NCBI GenBank assembly: GCA_949284175.1
Contig: CASDVE010000016.1
Span: forward strand, 44,494 to 108,493
Direction: 5' to 3'
DNA: 64,000 bases
Origin: an uncultured Eubacteriales bacterium
GTDB taxonomy: Bacteria > Bacillota > Clostridia > Lachnospirales > Lachnospiraceae
The notes under the pieces were generated by a model. The model was not told the DNA's origin. It did not search any database and saw only the letters and a list, made by a program, of their open reading frames with translations. The translations under genes and the position numbers were made by a program. Positions within the stretch are counted from its first letter, which is position 1. Every line of letters starts with the position of its first letter. This document shows, piece after piece, positions 18,430-27,949 of the stretch.

Positions 18430-19614
18430 TTATGACCGCAGACACTGTTCTAAAACGGAAATCATCTCATCAATATGATGTTGTTCAATAATCAGTGGTG
18501 GTACAAAACGAAGTGTATTATTCCCCGCTGAAAGAATGATAAGACCATGTTCCAATGCTTTTTGAATCACATCTTGTGCTTTCACTTGCTCCATAAGCTC
18601 TAACCCATGTATTAATCCAAGTCCTCTATGTTCTTTTATCATATCATATTTTTGCGTTAATACATCCAATTTTTCTCCCAAATACGTTCCCACTTCTTTT
18701 ACATGATCCACAATATTTAATTTTTCAAACAAATCATATACTTTGCTCACCGCACAAGTTGCAAGAGGATTCCCTCCATACGTGGTGCCATGATCTCCTG
18801 GAACAAGAGTATGACTGCATTTTTCACTTGCAACAAAAGCCCCAACTGGCACTCCACATCCAAGTGCCTTAGCCAATGTCATCACATCTGGTTTTGCCCC
18901 ATATAATTCATGAGCATACATCGCCCCACATCGTCCCATTCCACATTGTATTTCATCAAAAATGAGCAAAATATCGTGTTCATCACAAAGTTCACGCAAT
19001 CCCGTTAAAAATTCTTGTTTTGCAGGATAGATTCCACCTTCTCCTTGCACAACTTCTGTAATAATCGCACAGGTTTTCTCATTGATTTTATTTTTCACAT
19101 CTTCTAAATCATTAAATGTGGCAAAGACAGCACTAATCCCTTTAGGAATCATTCCTTCTCGATATTTCTTCGTTCCTGTGACAGACAAAGCCCCTTGACT
19201 TCTTCCATGAAACCCATGCTCCATGGCGATGAGCTCATATTCTTTTGTGGGATCTTTTTCATAGGCATATTTTCTTGCAAGTTTGATTGCACCTTCAATT
19301 GCCTCTGTTCCGCTATTGGTAAAAAATACTTTATCAAGCCCTGTGGATTCTACAATTTTTGTTCCTGCTTCAATAGCTGGAACATTATAATAGAGATTGG
19401 ATGTATGAATCAGTTTATCCATCTGATCTTTTAGTGCTTGATTATATTCTTTTTGGTTATATCCTAAGGCAAACACTGCAATCCCAGAGCCAAAATCCAA
19501 ATATTTTTTATCGTCAACATCATACAAATAAACACCATCTCCATGATCTAACACAATAGGAAAACGATTATATGTTTTCATCAAAACTTTTTCTGCTTGT
19601 TGCTGATAGTTCAT
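18430..19614 (-). CDS. argD: Acetylornithine aminotransferase
   Basis: 394 residues. PLP-dependent class III aminotransferase converting N-acetylglutamate semialdehyde to N-acetylornithine. Visible: VFFTNSGTEAIEGAIKLARKY (PLP phosphate loop), LLIFDEIQCGMGR (Asp contacting the pyridine N), and TLAKALGCGVPVGAF with the Schiff-base Lys. Last gene of argCJBD, 15 bp after argB, with AAGGAAGGAG before the ATG. Confidence 0.97.
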   Translation of the reverse strand: MNYQQQAEKVLMKTYNRFPIVLDHGDGVYLYDVDDKKYLDFGSGIAVFALGYNQKEYNQALKDQMDKLIHTSNLYYNVPAIEAGTKIVESTGLDKVFFTNSGTEAIEGAIKLARKYAYEKDPTKEYELIAMEHGFHGRSQGALSVTGTKKYREGMIPKGISAVFATFNDLEDVKNKINEKTCAIITEVVQGEGGIYPAKQEFLTGLRELCDEHDILLIFDEIQCGMGRCGAMYAHELYGAKPDVMTLAKALGCGVPVGAFVASEKCSHTLVPGDHGTTYGGNPLATCAVSKVYDLFEKLNIVDHVKEVGTYLGEKLDVLTQKYDMIKEHRGLGLIHGLELMEQVKAQDVIQKALEHGLIILSAGNNTLRFVPPLIIEQHHIDEMISVLEQCLRS

Positions 19615-19629
19615 AAGATTTCTCCTTCC

Positions 19630-20508
19630 TTAAAACAATGCCTCTTTTACAATCGCTGTTCCAATTCCTTTTTCCGTCAAAAATTCAAGCAATAAACAAT
19701 GCTCTTGTCGTCCATCTAAAATATGGACTCGACCAACACCACTTTCCACCGCTTCAATGCAATTTGTGAGTTTTGGAATCATGCCTCCACCAACAACGCC
19801 ATCTGCAATCAATTGTTTTGCCACTTGTAGATTCATCTCTGAAATCAACGTATTCTTATCCTCTGGATCAATGTATACCCCTTCGATATCCGTTAAGAAC
19901 ACTAATTTTTCCGCATGAATGGCTTTTGCCACTGCACAGGCCACATCATCCGCATTGATATTATAGGCTTTCCATTCTTTCCCCAGTCCAACAGGAGCGA
20001 TCACTGGAACATAATCATCCTCTATTAAACTGTCCAATAGATCGGTATTGACCTTTGTTACCTGCCCCACATATCCAATATCCTTTCCATCTGAAAACTT
20101 CTTCTCAACTTGTAACATTTTTCCATCTCTACCACTTAAACCAACGGCCTTGATCCCCTGTTTTCCCATCATGGCAACCAGACTTTTATTGACTTTATTC
20201 AGTACCATTTCTGCCACTTCCATCGTTTCTTCATCGGTAACTCGCAATCCATTTACAAACTCTGGTTCTTTTCCCAGCAATCGAATCCATTTGCTGATCT
20301 CTTTTCCTCCGCCATGAACAATAATCGGTTTCATACCAATGAGTTTTAATAACGCAACATCCTTAATCACATTATGCTTTAATTCTTCATCAAGCATAGC
20401 ACTTCCACCATACTTTACAATAATTTTTGCACCATTAAATTTTCTAATATAAGGCAGTGCTTCAATGAGCGTCTGTGCCTTTAACATAATTTCACTTTCA
20501 ATCTGCAT
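19630..20508 (-). CDS. argB: Acetylglutamate kinase
   Basis: 292 residues, normal length. Phosphorylates N-acetylglutamate, often the arginine-feedback step. Motifs [10 protein letters not shown] (phosphate binding), [13 protein letters not shown], and [14 protein letters not shown] with [12 protein letters not shown]. The N-terminal extension of about 20 residues before the core ([20 protein letters not shown]) is like the N-helix of arginine-sensitive hexameric enzymes, which suggests feedback inhibition. Fits the ArgJ-dependent cyclic pathway. Spaced 22 bp from argJ and 15 bp from argD. Confidence 0.97.
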   Translation of the reverse strand: MQIESEIMLKAQTLIEALPYIRKFNGAKIIVKYGGSAMLDEELKHNVIKDVALLKLIGMKPIIVHGGGKEISKWIRLLGKEPEFVNGLRVTDEETMEVAEMVLNKVNKSLVAMMGKQGIKAVGLSGRDGKMLQVEKKFSDGKDIGYVGQVTKVNTDLLDSLIEDDYVPVIAPVGLGKEWKAYNINADDVACAVAKAIHAEKLVFLTDIEGVYIDPEDKNTLISEMNLQVAKQLIADGVVGGGMIPKLTNCIEAVESGVGRVHILDGRQEHCLLLEFLTEKGIGTAIVKEALF

Positions 20509-20530
20509 TTGATTCCCTCTCTTCTTTCCT

Positions 20531-21757
20531 TTAAGACCGATAATCGGCGTTAATGCTCACATATTCATGGGTTAAATCACATCCCCAAGCAACCGCAGAT
20601 GCCTTTCCTTCCTTCACATCCGCAATACAAATCACATGTTCAGCTGACAAAATCTTTGTGGCTTCCTCCTCATCATATCCTGTGGAGATTCCATTTTTCA
20701 CAAGTTGTAACTGTCCAAATTCACTTTTTATCGTAATATCCGTCGTATCGGGATTAAATTCTGCTCCTGAATATCCCATGGCACAAAAGATTCTTCCCCA
20801 GTTTGCATCTTTTCCATAAAGTGCTGTTTTTGTCAAACTAGAACAAGCCACCGCCTTACTCAATACTTTGGCATCTTCCTTTGTAACCGCATTTTCAACG
20901 AACACTTCTAATAATTTTGTTGCTCCTTCCCCATCCTGTGCAATCTGTTTTGCTAAATAGGTATTGACTTCATGAAGAGCCTTTACAAAGATATGGTAAT
21001 CCTCATTTTCTGTATCAATTAAAACATTGCCTGCTAGCCCGTTGGCAAGCACATAGGCGGTGTCATTGGTGGAAGTATCTCCATCCACAGATACCATATT
21101 ATAGGTATCTTGCACATCTTCATACAGAGCTTTTTGCAACATTTCTTTTGTAATGGCAACATCCGTTGTGATAAAAGCTAACATAGTTCCCATATTAGGA
21201 TGAATCATACCAGATCCTTTGCACATTCCTCCAATGGTTACCGTCTTTCCACCAACCTCAATTGTCACCGCACATTCTTTTTTATGGGTATCGGTAGTCA
21301 TAATCGCCTCAGATGCCATAATTGCAGATTCTCTATCACTTTTTAAGGCTGGAACAAGTAACGTGATCCCCGCTTCTATTAATTCCATCGGCAACTGATT
21401 GCCAATAACTCCTGTGGAACAAACAAGCACTTCTTCCTTTTTAATTCCCAATTCTTTTGCTGTCATTTCTGCCATCTTTTCACAGTTATTCATGCCTTCT
21501 TCGCCTGTACACGCATTGGCAACACCGCTATTTACAACAATTGCCTGCACTGTTTGTTGTTCTTTTACTATTTTTTTCCCCCACTTAACAGGAGCTGCTT
21601 TCACTTTATTTCTAGTAAAAGTCCCAGCAAACACCGCTGGTACTTCACTATAAATGAGTGCCATATCCTTTTTTGATTTTCCTTTACGGATTCCTGCGTG
21701 TAGACCAGTTGCTTGATATCCTTTGGCTGAAGTTACGCCACCCTCTATTATTTTCAT
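20531..21757 (-). CDS. argJ: Bifunctional ornithine acetyltransferase / N-acetylglutamate synthase
   Basis: 408 residues from the ATG at 21757, chosen over an ATG eight codons earlier because AAAGGAG lies seven bases before it ([13 protein letters not shown]). Recycles the acetyl group from N-acetylornithine to glutamate. The proenzyme self-cleaves before the nucleophilic Thr; here the site reads [14 protein letters not shown], Gly-Thr instead of the usual Ala-Thr. Other markers: [33 protein letters not shown] (oxyanion Thr) and a C-terminus ending [19 protein letters not shown]. Its presence means the linear argE or argA steps are not needed. Confidence 0.97.
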   Translation of the reverse strand: MKIIEGGVTSAKGYQATGLHAGIRKGKSKKDMALIYSEVPAVFAGTFTRNKVKAAPVKWGKKIVKEQQTVQAIVVNSGVANACTGEEGMNNCEKMAEMTAKELGIKKEEVLVCSTGVIGNQLPMELIEAGITLLVPALKSDRESAIMASEAIMTTDTHKKECAVTIEVGGKTVTIGGMCKGSGMIHPNMGTMLAFITTDVAITKEMLQKALYEDVQDTYNMVSVDGDTSTNDTAYVLANGLAGNVLIDTENEDYHIFVKALHEVNTYLAKQIAQDGEGATKLLEVFVENAVTKEDAKVLSKAVACSSLTKTALYGKDANWGRIFCAMGYSGAEFNPDTTDITIKSEFGQLQLVKNGISTGYDEEEATKILSAEHVICIADVKEGKASAVAWGCDLTHEYVSINADYRS

Positions 21758-21805
21758 AGTTAATCTCCTTTTATCATCCATACTTTTTTTCTTATTTTCT
21801 TCTCA

Positions 21806-22846
21806 TCATGGAAACAATGGAACAAATTCTAATCCTTCTTGTTCTTCAAAACCGAACAATAAGTTCATATTTTGAACCGCTTGCCCAGCAGCACCTTTTA
21901 CAAGATTATCCATAGCTCCCATCATAATCAGCCGATTGGTTCGTTCATCAATTTTAAAATTCACATCCACATAATTACTTCCTTCCACCCATCTTGTCTG
22001 AGGGCAAATATCATTTTTAAGAACACGAACAAACTTTTCTTCCTTATAATAAGAATCATAAATGCCTTTTACCTCTTCGTAGGACACCTTCTTTTTCAAG
22101 GAAGCATAGGCTGTCACTAAAATTCCTCGGTTCATTGGCACTAAATGCGGTGTAAAATTAATTACAACCGGTTTTTCTGCCACATAAGAAAATTGTTCCT
22201 CAATTTCCGGTGTATGACGATGGGTTGCCACGCCATATGCTTTCATATTTTCATTGACTTCACAGTATAAGTTATCGACCTTTGCTCCTCTTCCCGCTCC
22301 AGAAGTACCAGATTTTGCATCAATAATAATGGAGTTTGTATCAATGATACCTTCTTTTATAAAAGGATATATGGTTAAAAAGGAACAAGTTGGATAACAC
22401 CCTGGATTGGCAACCAGCCTTGCTTTTTTTATCTTTTCCCGATTCCATTCACATAGGCCATACACAGCTTCTTCTATAAAAGAAGGATTTTTATGCTCTA
22501 TTCCATACCACGTTTCATAAACATTGACATCTTTGATTCGAAAATCAGCACTTAAATCAATGAGCTTTGTTTTAGAAAGAATTTTCTCATTGATAAGGGA
22601 AGCACAAAACCCTTGTGGAGTGGCAGTAAAGATAACATCCACCATTTCTGCTAATTCTTCCATATTATCATCCATACACTGGGCATCTACAATTTCAAAC
22701 ATATTTTGAAACACATCCGCATATTTCTTATCAATGTAGCTCCTAGAACCATACCAAACAATCTTTACTTTCTTATGCTGTGCTAAAATTCGTACCAACT
22801 CTTGCCCTGCATATCCTGTTGAACCAATAATCCCTACCTTTATCAT
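21806..22846 (-). CDS. argC: N-acetyl-gamma-glutamyl-phosphate reductase
   Basis: 346 residues from the ATG at 22846. The frame runs 29 codons further up, but that extension overlaps the -10 to leader region and lacks protein character, while GAGAGGAAAAGG precedes this ATG. MIKVGIIGSTGYAGQELVRIL is the NADP-binding Rossmann motif; LVANPGCYPT contains the catalytic Cys. First gene of argCJBD, transcribed from a promoter overlapped by an ARG-box-like sequence, divergent from argG. Confidence 0.96.
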   Translation of the reverse strand: MIKVGIIGSTGYAGQELVRILAQHKKVKIVWYGSRSYIDKKYADVFQNMFEIVDAQCMDDNMEELAEMVDVIFTATPQGFCASLINEKILSKTKLIDLSADFRIKDVNVYETWYGIEHKNPSFIEEAVYGLCEWNREKIKKARLVANPGCYPTCSFLTIYPFIKEGIIDTNSIIIDAKSGTSGAGRGAKVDNLYCEVNENMKAYGVATHRHTPEIEEQFSYVAEKPVVINFTPHLVPMNRGILVTAYASLKKKVSYEEVKGIYDSYYKEEKFVRVLKNDICPQTRWVEGSNYVDVNFKIDERTNRLIMMGAMDNLVKGAAGQAVQNMNLLFGFEEQEGLEFVPLFP

Positions 22847-22904
22847 GGAACCTTTTCCTCTCTTTCTTTTCACCGTAATGTATATTTTTATATTTTTTCT
22901 AATA

Positions 22905-22933
22905 ATTATACATCTTAATAAATTTTTATGCAA
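22905..22933 (-). promoter_or_regulatory. argC promoter overlapped by an ARG-box-like operator
   Basis: Minus strand TTGCAT (22933-22928), 17-bp spacer, TATAAT (22910-22905). TGCATAAAAATTTATT (22932-22917) starts at the -35 and resembles the ArgR/AhrC operator TGAATAAAAATTCA. A second AT-rich ARG-like stretch lies in the leader. Confidence 0.7.
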
Positions 22934-23128
22934 TATATTTTTTCTATTTTATTCCAATATTTTTCTTTTTTCCCAAATGATACTTTTATTTCATTCTACG
23001 ATTTTACTCGTTTTTTTCAATAAATATATGGTATAGATTAAAAGACTATTTCTATTTCTTCTACATATAATATTCTCCCTCGTATTTTTTTGTATAAATA
23101 AAAATACAAAAAATATTTATATTTACTC
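22934..23128. promoter_or_regulatory. argC-argG intergenic control region
   Basis: AT-rich and gene-free. TTGTAT-8-ATACAA (23090-23109) forms an inverted repeat around an AAATAAAA core and could be a further ArgR site feeding both divergent promoters. Confidence 0.45.
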
Positions 23129-23157
23129 TTGCATAATATTCATTTTAGTAGTATAGT
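23129..23157 (+). promoter_or_regulatory. argG promoter overlapped by an ARG box
   Basis: TTGCAT (23129-23134), 17-bp spacer, TATAGT (23152-23157). TGCATAATATTCAT (23130-23143) is close to the canonical ARG-box core and covers the -35, the position expected for repression by ArgR with arginine. Confidence 0.75.
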
Positions 23158-23228
23158 AAATAGCAAGAAACAAGGATACTTTACATACTTGATGACAGAA
23201 TATATTTGATATTTGGAGGATTTTATTT

Positions 23229-24452
23229 ATGAAAGAAAAAGTAGTGTTAGCATATTCTGGGGGGCTTGATACAACGGCAATCATTCCTTGGCTAAAAGAA
23301 AACTTTGATTATGACGTCATTTGTTGTTGTGTCAACTGCGGACAGGGAGAAGAACTGGATGGATTAGAAGAACGTGCCAAATTATCCGGTGCATCCAAAT
23401 TATATATTGAAGATATTACAGACGAATTTTGCGATGATTATATCATGCCATGTGTAAAAGCAGGTGCTGTCTATGAAAACAAATATTTGCTCGGAACTTC
23501 TATGGCTCGTCCAGGAATTGCAAAAAAACTAGTGGAAATCGCTAGAAAAGAAGGTGCCACTGCTATCTGTCATGGTGCAACAGGAAAGGGAAATGATCAA
23601 ATTCGTTTTGAACTCGGCATCAAAGCCTTAGCACCTGATTTAAAAATTATCGCTCCATGGCGTATGACAGATATTTGGACAATGCAATCTCGTGAAGATG
23701 AAATTGCCTACTGCAAACAGCATGGAATCGATCTTCCATTTTCTTCCGATAGCAGTTACAGTCGTGACCGTAACTTATGGCATATCAGTCACGAAGGACT
23801 TGAGTTAGAAGATCCAGCCTGTGAACCAAATTATGAGCACGTATTAGTTCTTGGCGTTTCTCCTGAAAAAGCTCCTGATGAACCAGAATATGTAACGATG
23901 ACTTTTGAAAAGGGGATCCCAACTTCCATCAATGGAAAAACTATGAAAGTTTCTGAAATCATTACCAAGTTAAATGAATTAGGTGGAAAACATGGAATCG
24001 GCATTGTGGATATTGTAGAAAACCGCGTTGTTGGTATGAAATCTCGTGGTGTCTATGAAACTCCAGGAGGTACTATTCTCATGGAAGCACATGCACAATT
24101 AGAAGAACTCGTTCTCGATCGTGCAACGATGGAAACAAAAAAAGATCTAGGCAATAAATTTGCCCAAATCGTATACGAAGGAAAATGGTTTACTCCACTT
24201 CGTGAAGCTATTCAAGCCTTTGTGGATGTCACACAAGAATATGTGACTGGTGAAGTAAAATTCAAACTTTACAAAGGAAATATTATCAAAGCGGGAACCA
24301 CATCTCCATATAGCTTATACAGTGAATCTTTAGCCTCCTTTACAACAGGGGATTTATATGACCACCATGATGCAGATGGATTCATCACATTGTTTGGTCT
24401 TCCATTAAAAGTTCGTGCAATGAAAATGGCAGAAATAAATAAAACAAAGTAA
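23229..24452 (+). CDS. argG: Argininosuccinate synthase
   Basis: 407 residues. Joins citrulline and aspartate using [21 protein letters not shown] is the N-type ATP pyrophosphatase P-loop (residues ~8-25); [15 protein letters not shown] and [16 protein letters not shown] bind citrulline/aspartate. GGAGG lies nine bases before the ATG. Single-gene transcript with its own promoter and terminator; argH and argF/carAB are not in the window. Confidence 0.98.
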   Translation: MKEKVVLAYSGGLDTTAIIPWLKENFDYDVICCCVNCGQGEELDGLEERAKLSGASKLYIEDITDEFCDDYIMPCVKAGAVYENKYLLGTSMARPGIAKKLVEIARKEGATAICHGATGKGNDQIRFELGIKALAPDLKIIAPWRMTDIWTMQSREDEIAYCKQHGIDLPFSSDSSYSRDRNLWHISHEGLELEDPACEPNYEHVLVLGVSPEKAPDEPEYVTMTFEKGIPTSINGKTMKVSEIITKLNELGGKHGIGIVDIVENRVVGMKSRGVYETPGGTILMEAHAQLEELVLDRATMETKKDLGNKFAQIVYEGKWFTPLREAIQAFVDVTQEYVTGEVKFKLYKGNIIKAGTTSPYSLYSESLASFTTGDLYDHHDADGFITLFGLPLKVRAMKMAEINKTK

Positions 24453-24457
24453 AACAA

Positions 24458-24514
24458 AAAAAGACAATGTTATGATCTTACAAAAAATTGTACTCTCATA
24501 CACATTGTCTTTTT
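24458..24514. terminator. Terminator between argG and the convergent MATE gene
   Basis: AAAAAGACAATGT (24458-24470) pairs with ACATTGTCTTTTT (24502-24514) across a 31-nt loop; A and T runs on either side allow use in both directions. Confidence 0.75.
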
Positions 24515-24543
24515 TCTTTTTATGGATTCCTTTTCCCTATTTC

Positions 24544-25905
24544 TTATTCACTATACTCCCAATTCTTTCTCCACTTCTCTCTTCCAAAATGAATGAAGAA
24601 TATAATTCCTCTCATACATTCATCAAGGGTCATGGCAATCCATACCCCAATAAGCCCCATATCCAAAAAAACACCAAAGAAATAAGAGCCTGCCAATGCC
24701 ACAAACCATTGAAAGATAATACCAACAACCGTTGGCGTTTTTATATCTCCAACAGAAACAAGAGAACGTGTCATAATGATATTCACCGCACGCCCAAGTT
24801 CCAATATAATTTCAATACCTAAAATCTTCTTTCCCAGCTCTAAAATTCTCGGATCATCTGTAAATATATAAAAAATCCAGTTTCCGCATAAAAACAAAAG
24901 TGTGGATACTCCAACACAAGTGATAATGGCAATTATTGTCGTCATATACACACGTTTTTTCACAAGTTCAAATCGCTTAGAACCAATCAAATATCCTAAC
25001 ACAACCTGTGTTGCTTCTCCAATCGCCATGGCATAGACATAAGAAATGTTCGCAAAAATACTACAATATCCTTTTGTTGTCGTTACCCATGTTCCAAACC
25101 GATTCACAACACTTAAAATGCACATTTGTGACGCATTATAAGATAAACTTTCCGTACCAGATGGAATGGCAACTCTTAACACTTTCTTTAAATGTTTCCA
25201 TGGAAATGGTCTTAAATAAGCGAATTTTAACGGAACATCTACTTTTTTCTTACAAATATAAAAGATAAGGATCATTCCTATTATTTTACTACAAGCGGTT
25301 GAAATCCCTGCACCTACAACACCAAGTTGTGGTAACCCAAACCATCCGTTGATTAAAATAGCATTTCCAATAATATTTAACACGTTCATGATAATGGAAA
25401 CAAACATAACTTCCTTCATCAAAGTAAACGCCCTTAAAATCGCAGAGAACACAAGATAAATCCCTTGCACCACGTTACAGGATGCAACAATCATCAAATA
25501 TAAACTCGTTTCTCGTAAAATCTCTTGTGGCACGTTCATAAACTGAAATAACGGCCTATGTAAAACTGCAATTAAAATGGTTGTTCCAATTCCTGCTATG
25601 GTAATCATGGCAATAGAAGCCATGCTGATTTCAGAGGCACTTTTCTTATCATTCGCCCCTAAATATTGAGATAAAATAATCGTGGTAGCTGCGGCTGACA
25701 TACTTAACACGATAATCACCAAATTCATCACTTGATTGGCATTCACAATGGATGCCACAGAATTTTGCGATACCCGACTGACCATAATCTGATCAATATT
25801 TCCAACTAAGAGCTGGAGCATTAACTCCACAAAAATCGGCAGTGACATCAGCACTAACTTCTTATTTTTGTTCATTTCTTCAATGCTCAAATTTTTTGTA
25901 TCCAT
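24544..25905 (-). CDS. MATE-family efflux transporter
   Basis: 453 residues from the ATG at 25905, chosen because GGGAAGAGG precedes it; an ATG 22 codons upstream has no ribosome binding site and a charged, non-membrane extension. About twelve membrane segments in two MATE halves: VLMSLPIFVELMLQLLVGNIDQIMVSRV opens the first and KHLKKVLRVAIPSGTESLSYN the second. Exports cationic drugs or metabolites with Na+ or H+; substrate unknown. Next to an ABC-F resistance gene, but with separate signals. Confidence 0.93.
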   Translation of the reverse strand: MDTKNLSIEEMNKNKKLVLMSLPIFVELMLQLLVGNIDQIMVSRVSQNSVASIVNANQVMNLVIIVLSMSAAATTIILSQYLGANDKKSASEISMASIAMITIAGIGTTILIAVLHRPLFQFMNVPQEILRETSLYLMIVASCNVVQGIYLVFSAILRAFTLMKEVMFVSIIMNVLNIIGNAILINGWFGLPQLGVVGAGISTACSKIIGMILIFYICKKKVDVPLKFAYLRPFPWKHLKKVLRVAIPSGTESLSYNASQMCILSVVNRFGTWVTTTKGYCSIFANISYVYAMAIGEATQVVLGYLIGSKRFELVKKRVYMTTIIAIITCVGVSTLLFLCGNWIFYIFTDDPRILELGKKILGIEIILELGRAVNIIMTRSLVSVGDIKTPTVVGIIFQWFVALAGSYFFGVFLDMGLIGVWIAMTLDECMRGIIFFIHFGREKWRKNWEYSE

Positions 25906-26010
25906 TTTGTTTCCTCTTCCCTTTCGCTCTCCTACTTTAGTAACTTGAACATTATAGATAAATCCACTCATAAGATCAAGAGGAATGCTTCATATTTTTC
26001 ATATTTTTTA

Positions 26011-27531
26011 TCATAACTGAATTTGTTTCGTAACCAAATGATCAAGAAAGGTTTTATCATGTTCCACAACAAGCATAGTCAAATGATTTTCCTTGATTAA
26101 ATTTTCAATTTGTATTCTCGAAAAAATATCAATATAATTTAATGGTTCATCCCAAATATAAAGATGTGCTTTTTCTGATAAACTCTTTGCTAATAGCACC
26201 TTCTCCTTCTGTCCAGCACTATATGACTCCATTGGCTTTTGAAAATGTTCCCTTGAAAAATCAAGCTTTCTTAGCAACATCTTAAACACCGTTGGATCTC
26301 CTTTACAGGCTTCAATATACTGGTCTAGACTTCCCTTTAAAAATGAAGTATCCTGTGGAACATACGATAAAACCAATCCACTGGCAATTTCTAATGTCTG
26401 CCCATCGATTGATAGTTCATCCACCTGCTTTCCATTGTGTGTTTCCCTTTTATTTGCTAACAAACGAATCCCTTCGATTAAAGTTGATTTTCCGCATCCA
26501 TTTTTTCCTTCAATGGCGGTCACTTCTCCTTGTCTTATCTGAAAACTCAAATTGGATATAACTTCTTTTTTACCATAAGACAATGTGGCATTCTCCATTC
26601 TGATCAACTCATTTTTATAATGCTTTAATGGATAAATTTTCAATGTGTCCATATCTTCCACATTGTTTAATAACTTCTTTTTCTTCTCAATCTCCTGCTC
26701 CATTCGAAATTCGGATACTTTAGAGCGTTTCATCATTTTAGCCGATTTATGTCCAATATATCCTCTATCCACTTTAGAACCTGAATTTTTGTGACCTTTC
26801 TTTGTCTTCTCAATCTCATTTGACCACTTTTCAGTTTTTTTAGAGGCTTCTTCCAATCGACTGATCTCTTTTTTTAACTTCTTATTTTCTTGAAATTCCG
26901 ATTCATCCTGTCTTTGTTTATTCTCATACCATGTGGTGAAATTCCCTTGTACAATCTGAATCCCTTGCTTATTAATGGACATCACATGATCGATACAGCG
27001 ATCAAGAAACGTGCGATCATGAGAAACTAAGATAAATCCTTTTTTTCGATTTAAATAATTGGCAACACACTCTCTTCCCTCTTGATCAAGGTGGTTTGTC
27101 GGCTCATCAATCAACAAAAAATTATGCTGTTTTAAGAATAAAATGGACAATAAAACTTTCGTCTGTTCCCCATTGCTCAATGTCTGAAATGGTCGATATA
27201 ACACATCTGCCTCAACTCCCAATTCTCCTATTTCCTTACATACTTCCCATAATTCATATTCTGGATAAATTTCTTCTATTATATCAATGGTATTCCTTTC
27301 TTTTTGCTCCACTTGAAATGGAAAATAATCAAAGGATACAGAAGATGCAATGGTACCTGTATACTCATACTCTCCAAGTAATAAGCGTAATAAAGTTGTC
27401 TTTCCTCTTCCATTCCTTCCGATTAATCCTAATTTCCAATCTGTATCCAATGTAAAGGATGCCTGATCAAAAATCAGGTCATAACTGCCTTCATAGTAAA
27501 ATGTCAGATCTTTAATTTGAATTTGTGCCAT
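26011..27531 (-). CDS. Lsa-like ABC-F ribosomal protection protein
   Basis: 506 residues, no membrane segment. Two ATPase domains: Walker A GRNGRGKTT and signature LSNGEQTK with LLIDEPTNHLD in the first; Walker A GKNGCGKST, signature YSAGQKEK and a divergent Walker B LYIWDEPLNYID in the second. The inter-domain linker is charged and long, ending DRGYIGHKSAKMMKRSK, as in Lsa/Vga-type proteins that enter the ribosomal E site and dislodge lincosamides, streptogramin A and pleuromutilins. Subfamily placement is by eye. The leader carries a short peptide ORF and attenuator hairpins, the usual control for this class. AGGAGGGAGCAAC precedes the ATG. Confidence 0.9.
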   Translation of the reverse strand: MAQIQIKDLTFYYEGSYDLIFDQASFTLDTDWKLGLIGRNGRGKTTLLRLLLGEYEYTGTIASSVSFDYFPFQVEQKERNTIDIIEEIYPEYELWEVCKEIGELGVEADVLYRPFQTLSNGEQTKVLLSILFLKQHNFLLIDEPTNHLDQEGRECVANYLNRKKGFILVSHDRTFLDRCIDHVMSINKQGIQIVQGNFTTWYENKQRQDESEFQENKKLKKEISRLEEASKKTEKWSNEIEKTKKGHKNSGSKVDRGYIGHKSAKMMKRSKVSEFRMEQEIEKKKKLLNNVEDMDTLKIYPLKHYKNELIRMENATLSYGKKEVISNLSFQIRQGEVTAIEGKNGCGKSTLIEGIRLLANKRETHNGKQVDELSIDGQTLEIASGLVLSYVPQDTSFLKGSLDQYIEACKGDPTVFKMLLRKLDFSREHFQKPMESYSAGQKEKVLLAKSLSEKAHLYIWDEPLNYIDIFSRIQIENLIKENHLTMLVVEHDKTFLDHLVTKQIQL

Positions 27532-27583
27532 GTTGCTCCCTCCTATTTCTTATAGGAAGTCACTGCACCACCTTCCATACCCA

Positions 27584-27609
27584 TAAAAAAACTCAGCATT
27601 TCTGCTGAG
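27584..27609 (-). terminator. Second leader terminator before the ABC-F gene
   Basis: CTCAGCA-GAAA-TGCTGAG followed by seven T on the minus strand, ending about 50 nt before the ABC-F start. After it a 13-codon ORF (MGMEGGAVTSYKK, 27582-27541) runs to the ribosome binding site. Confidence 0.8.
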
Positions 27610-27635
27610 AATTTTTATGAATATCATTTAAAAGT

Positions 27636-27798
27636 AAGTTTCTCACGTTCGTGGGCGGCGTCAACATGATAAATGTTCGCGGGCAGTCGTCATAAACTTA
27701 TGCAAGCATAGTTTCTGACTCGTTGCCTTCGCGTATGCCTTCGCGTAAAATAGAAATGCAAGCATTTCCGCTTGACTTATGCCTTCCACGCAAATATA
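27636..27798 (+). repeat. Dispersed hairpin repeat, copy R2 (type A interrupted by type B)
   Basis: Type A sequence runs to about 27664 (ending GGCGTCAA) and resumes at about 27748 (AATAGAAATGCAAGC...). The ~83 bp between is a type B copy like 29688-29781, ending in a tandem duplication of TGCCTTCGCGTA. Read on the minus strand, A starts directly behind the T-tract of attenuator 1, and B starts behind A's own hairpin plus T-run. Confidence 0.8.
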
Positions 27799-27899
27799 AA
27801 AAAATGTAAAAATTCTTGCAGTGACTTCCAAATAAACACAACGTATCTCTGTGTTTTTCAGTCTTCTTATTTCATTTTCTTCTTTATCTGCAAGAATTT
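27797..27899 (-). terminator. Attenuator 1 of the ABC-F leader
   Basis: AAATTCTTGCAG (minus 27899-27888) pairs perfectly over 12 bp with CTGCAAGAATTT (27821-27810), followed by TTACATTTTTTT. The left arm lies inside the leader peptide codons 4-7, so a ribosome stalled there would block the terminator. The loop holds a smaller AAACACA/TGTGTTT hairpin. Confidence 0.8.
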
Positions 27900-27907
27900 A
27901 TATACAT
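27884..27907 (-). CDS. Leader peptide MYINSCR of the ABC-F gene
   Basis: Seven sense codons (MYINSCR, stop TAA) with a strong GAGAGGTG ribosome binding site five bases upstream and a consensus promoter 40 bp further up. Codons 4-7 form the left arm of the 12-bp attenuator. Short leader peptides of this kind sense drug-stalled ribosomes upstream of ABC-F genes. Drug specificity cannot be read from sequence. Confidence 0.7.
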   Translation of the reverse strand: MYINSCR

Positions 27908-27949
27908 CTTTTCACCTCTCTCTACTTTTTATTATCAATTTCTTTTTCC

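Larger units (their letters stand above)
27555..27829. repeat. 13-bp inverted repeat pair in the ABC-F leader
   Basis: GGAAGTCACTGCA at 27555-27567 and its exact reverse complement TGCAGTGACTTCC at 27817-27829. The upstream copy (in transcript order) shares CTGCA with the right arm of attenuator 1, so the two pairings exclude each other; the downstream copy lies just before the ABC-F ribosome binding site. Confidence 0.8.

Noticed and set aside
27555..27829. The 13-bp inverted repeats as ends of a single 275-bp transposable element
   Set aside because: No target duplication is visible, and the interval mixes leader hairpins with an independent repeat; a regulatory pairing fits at least as well.
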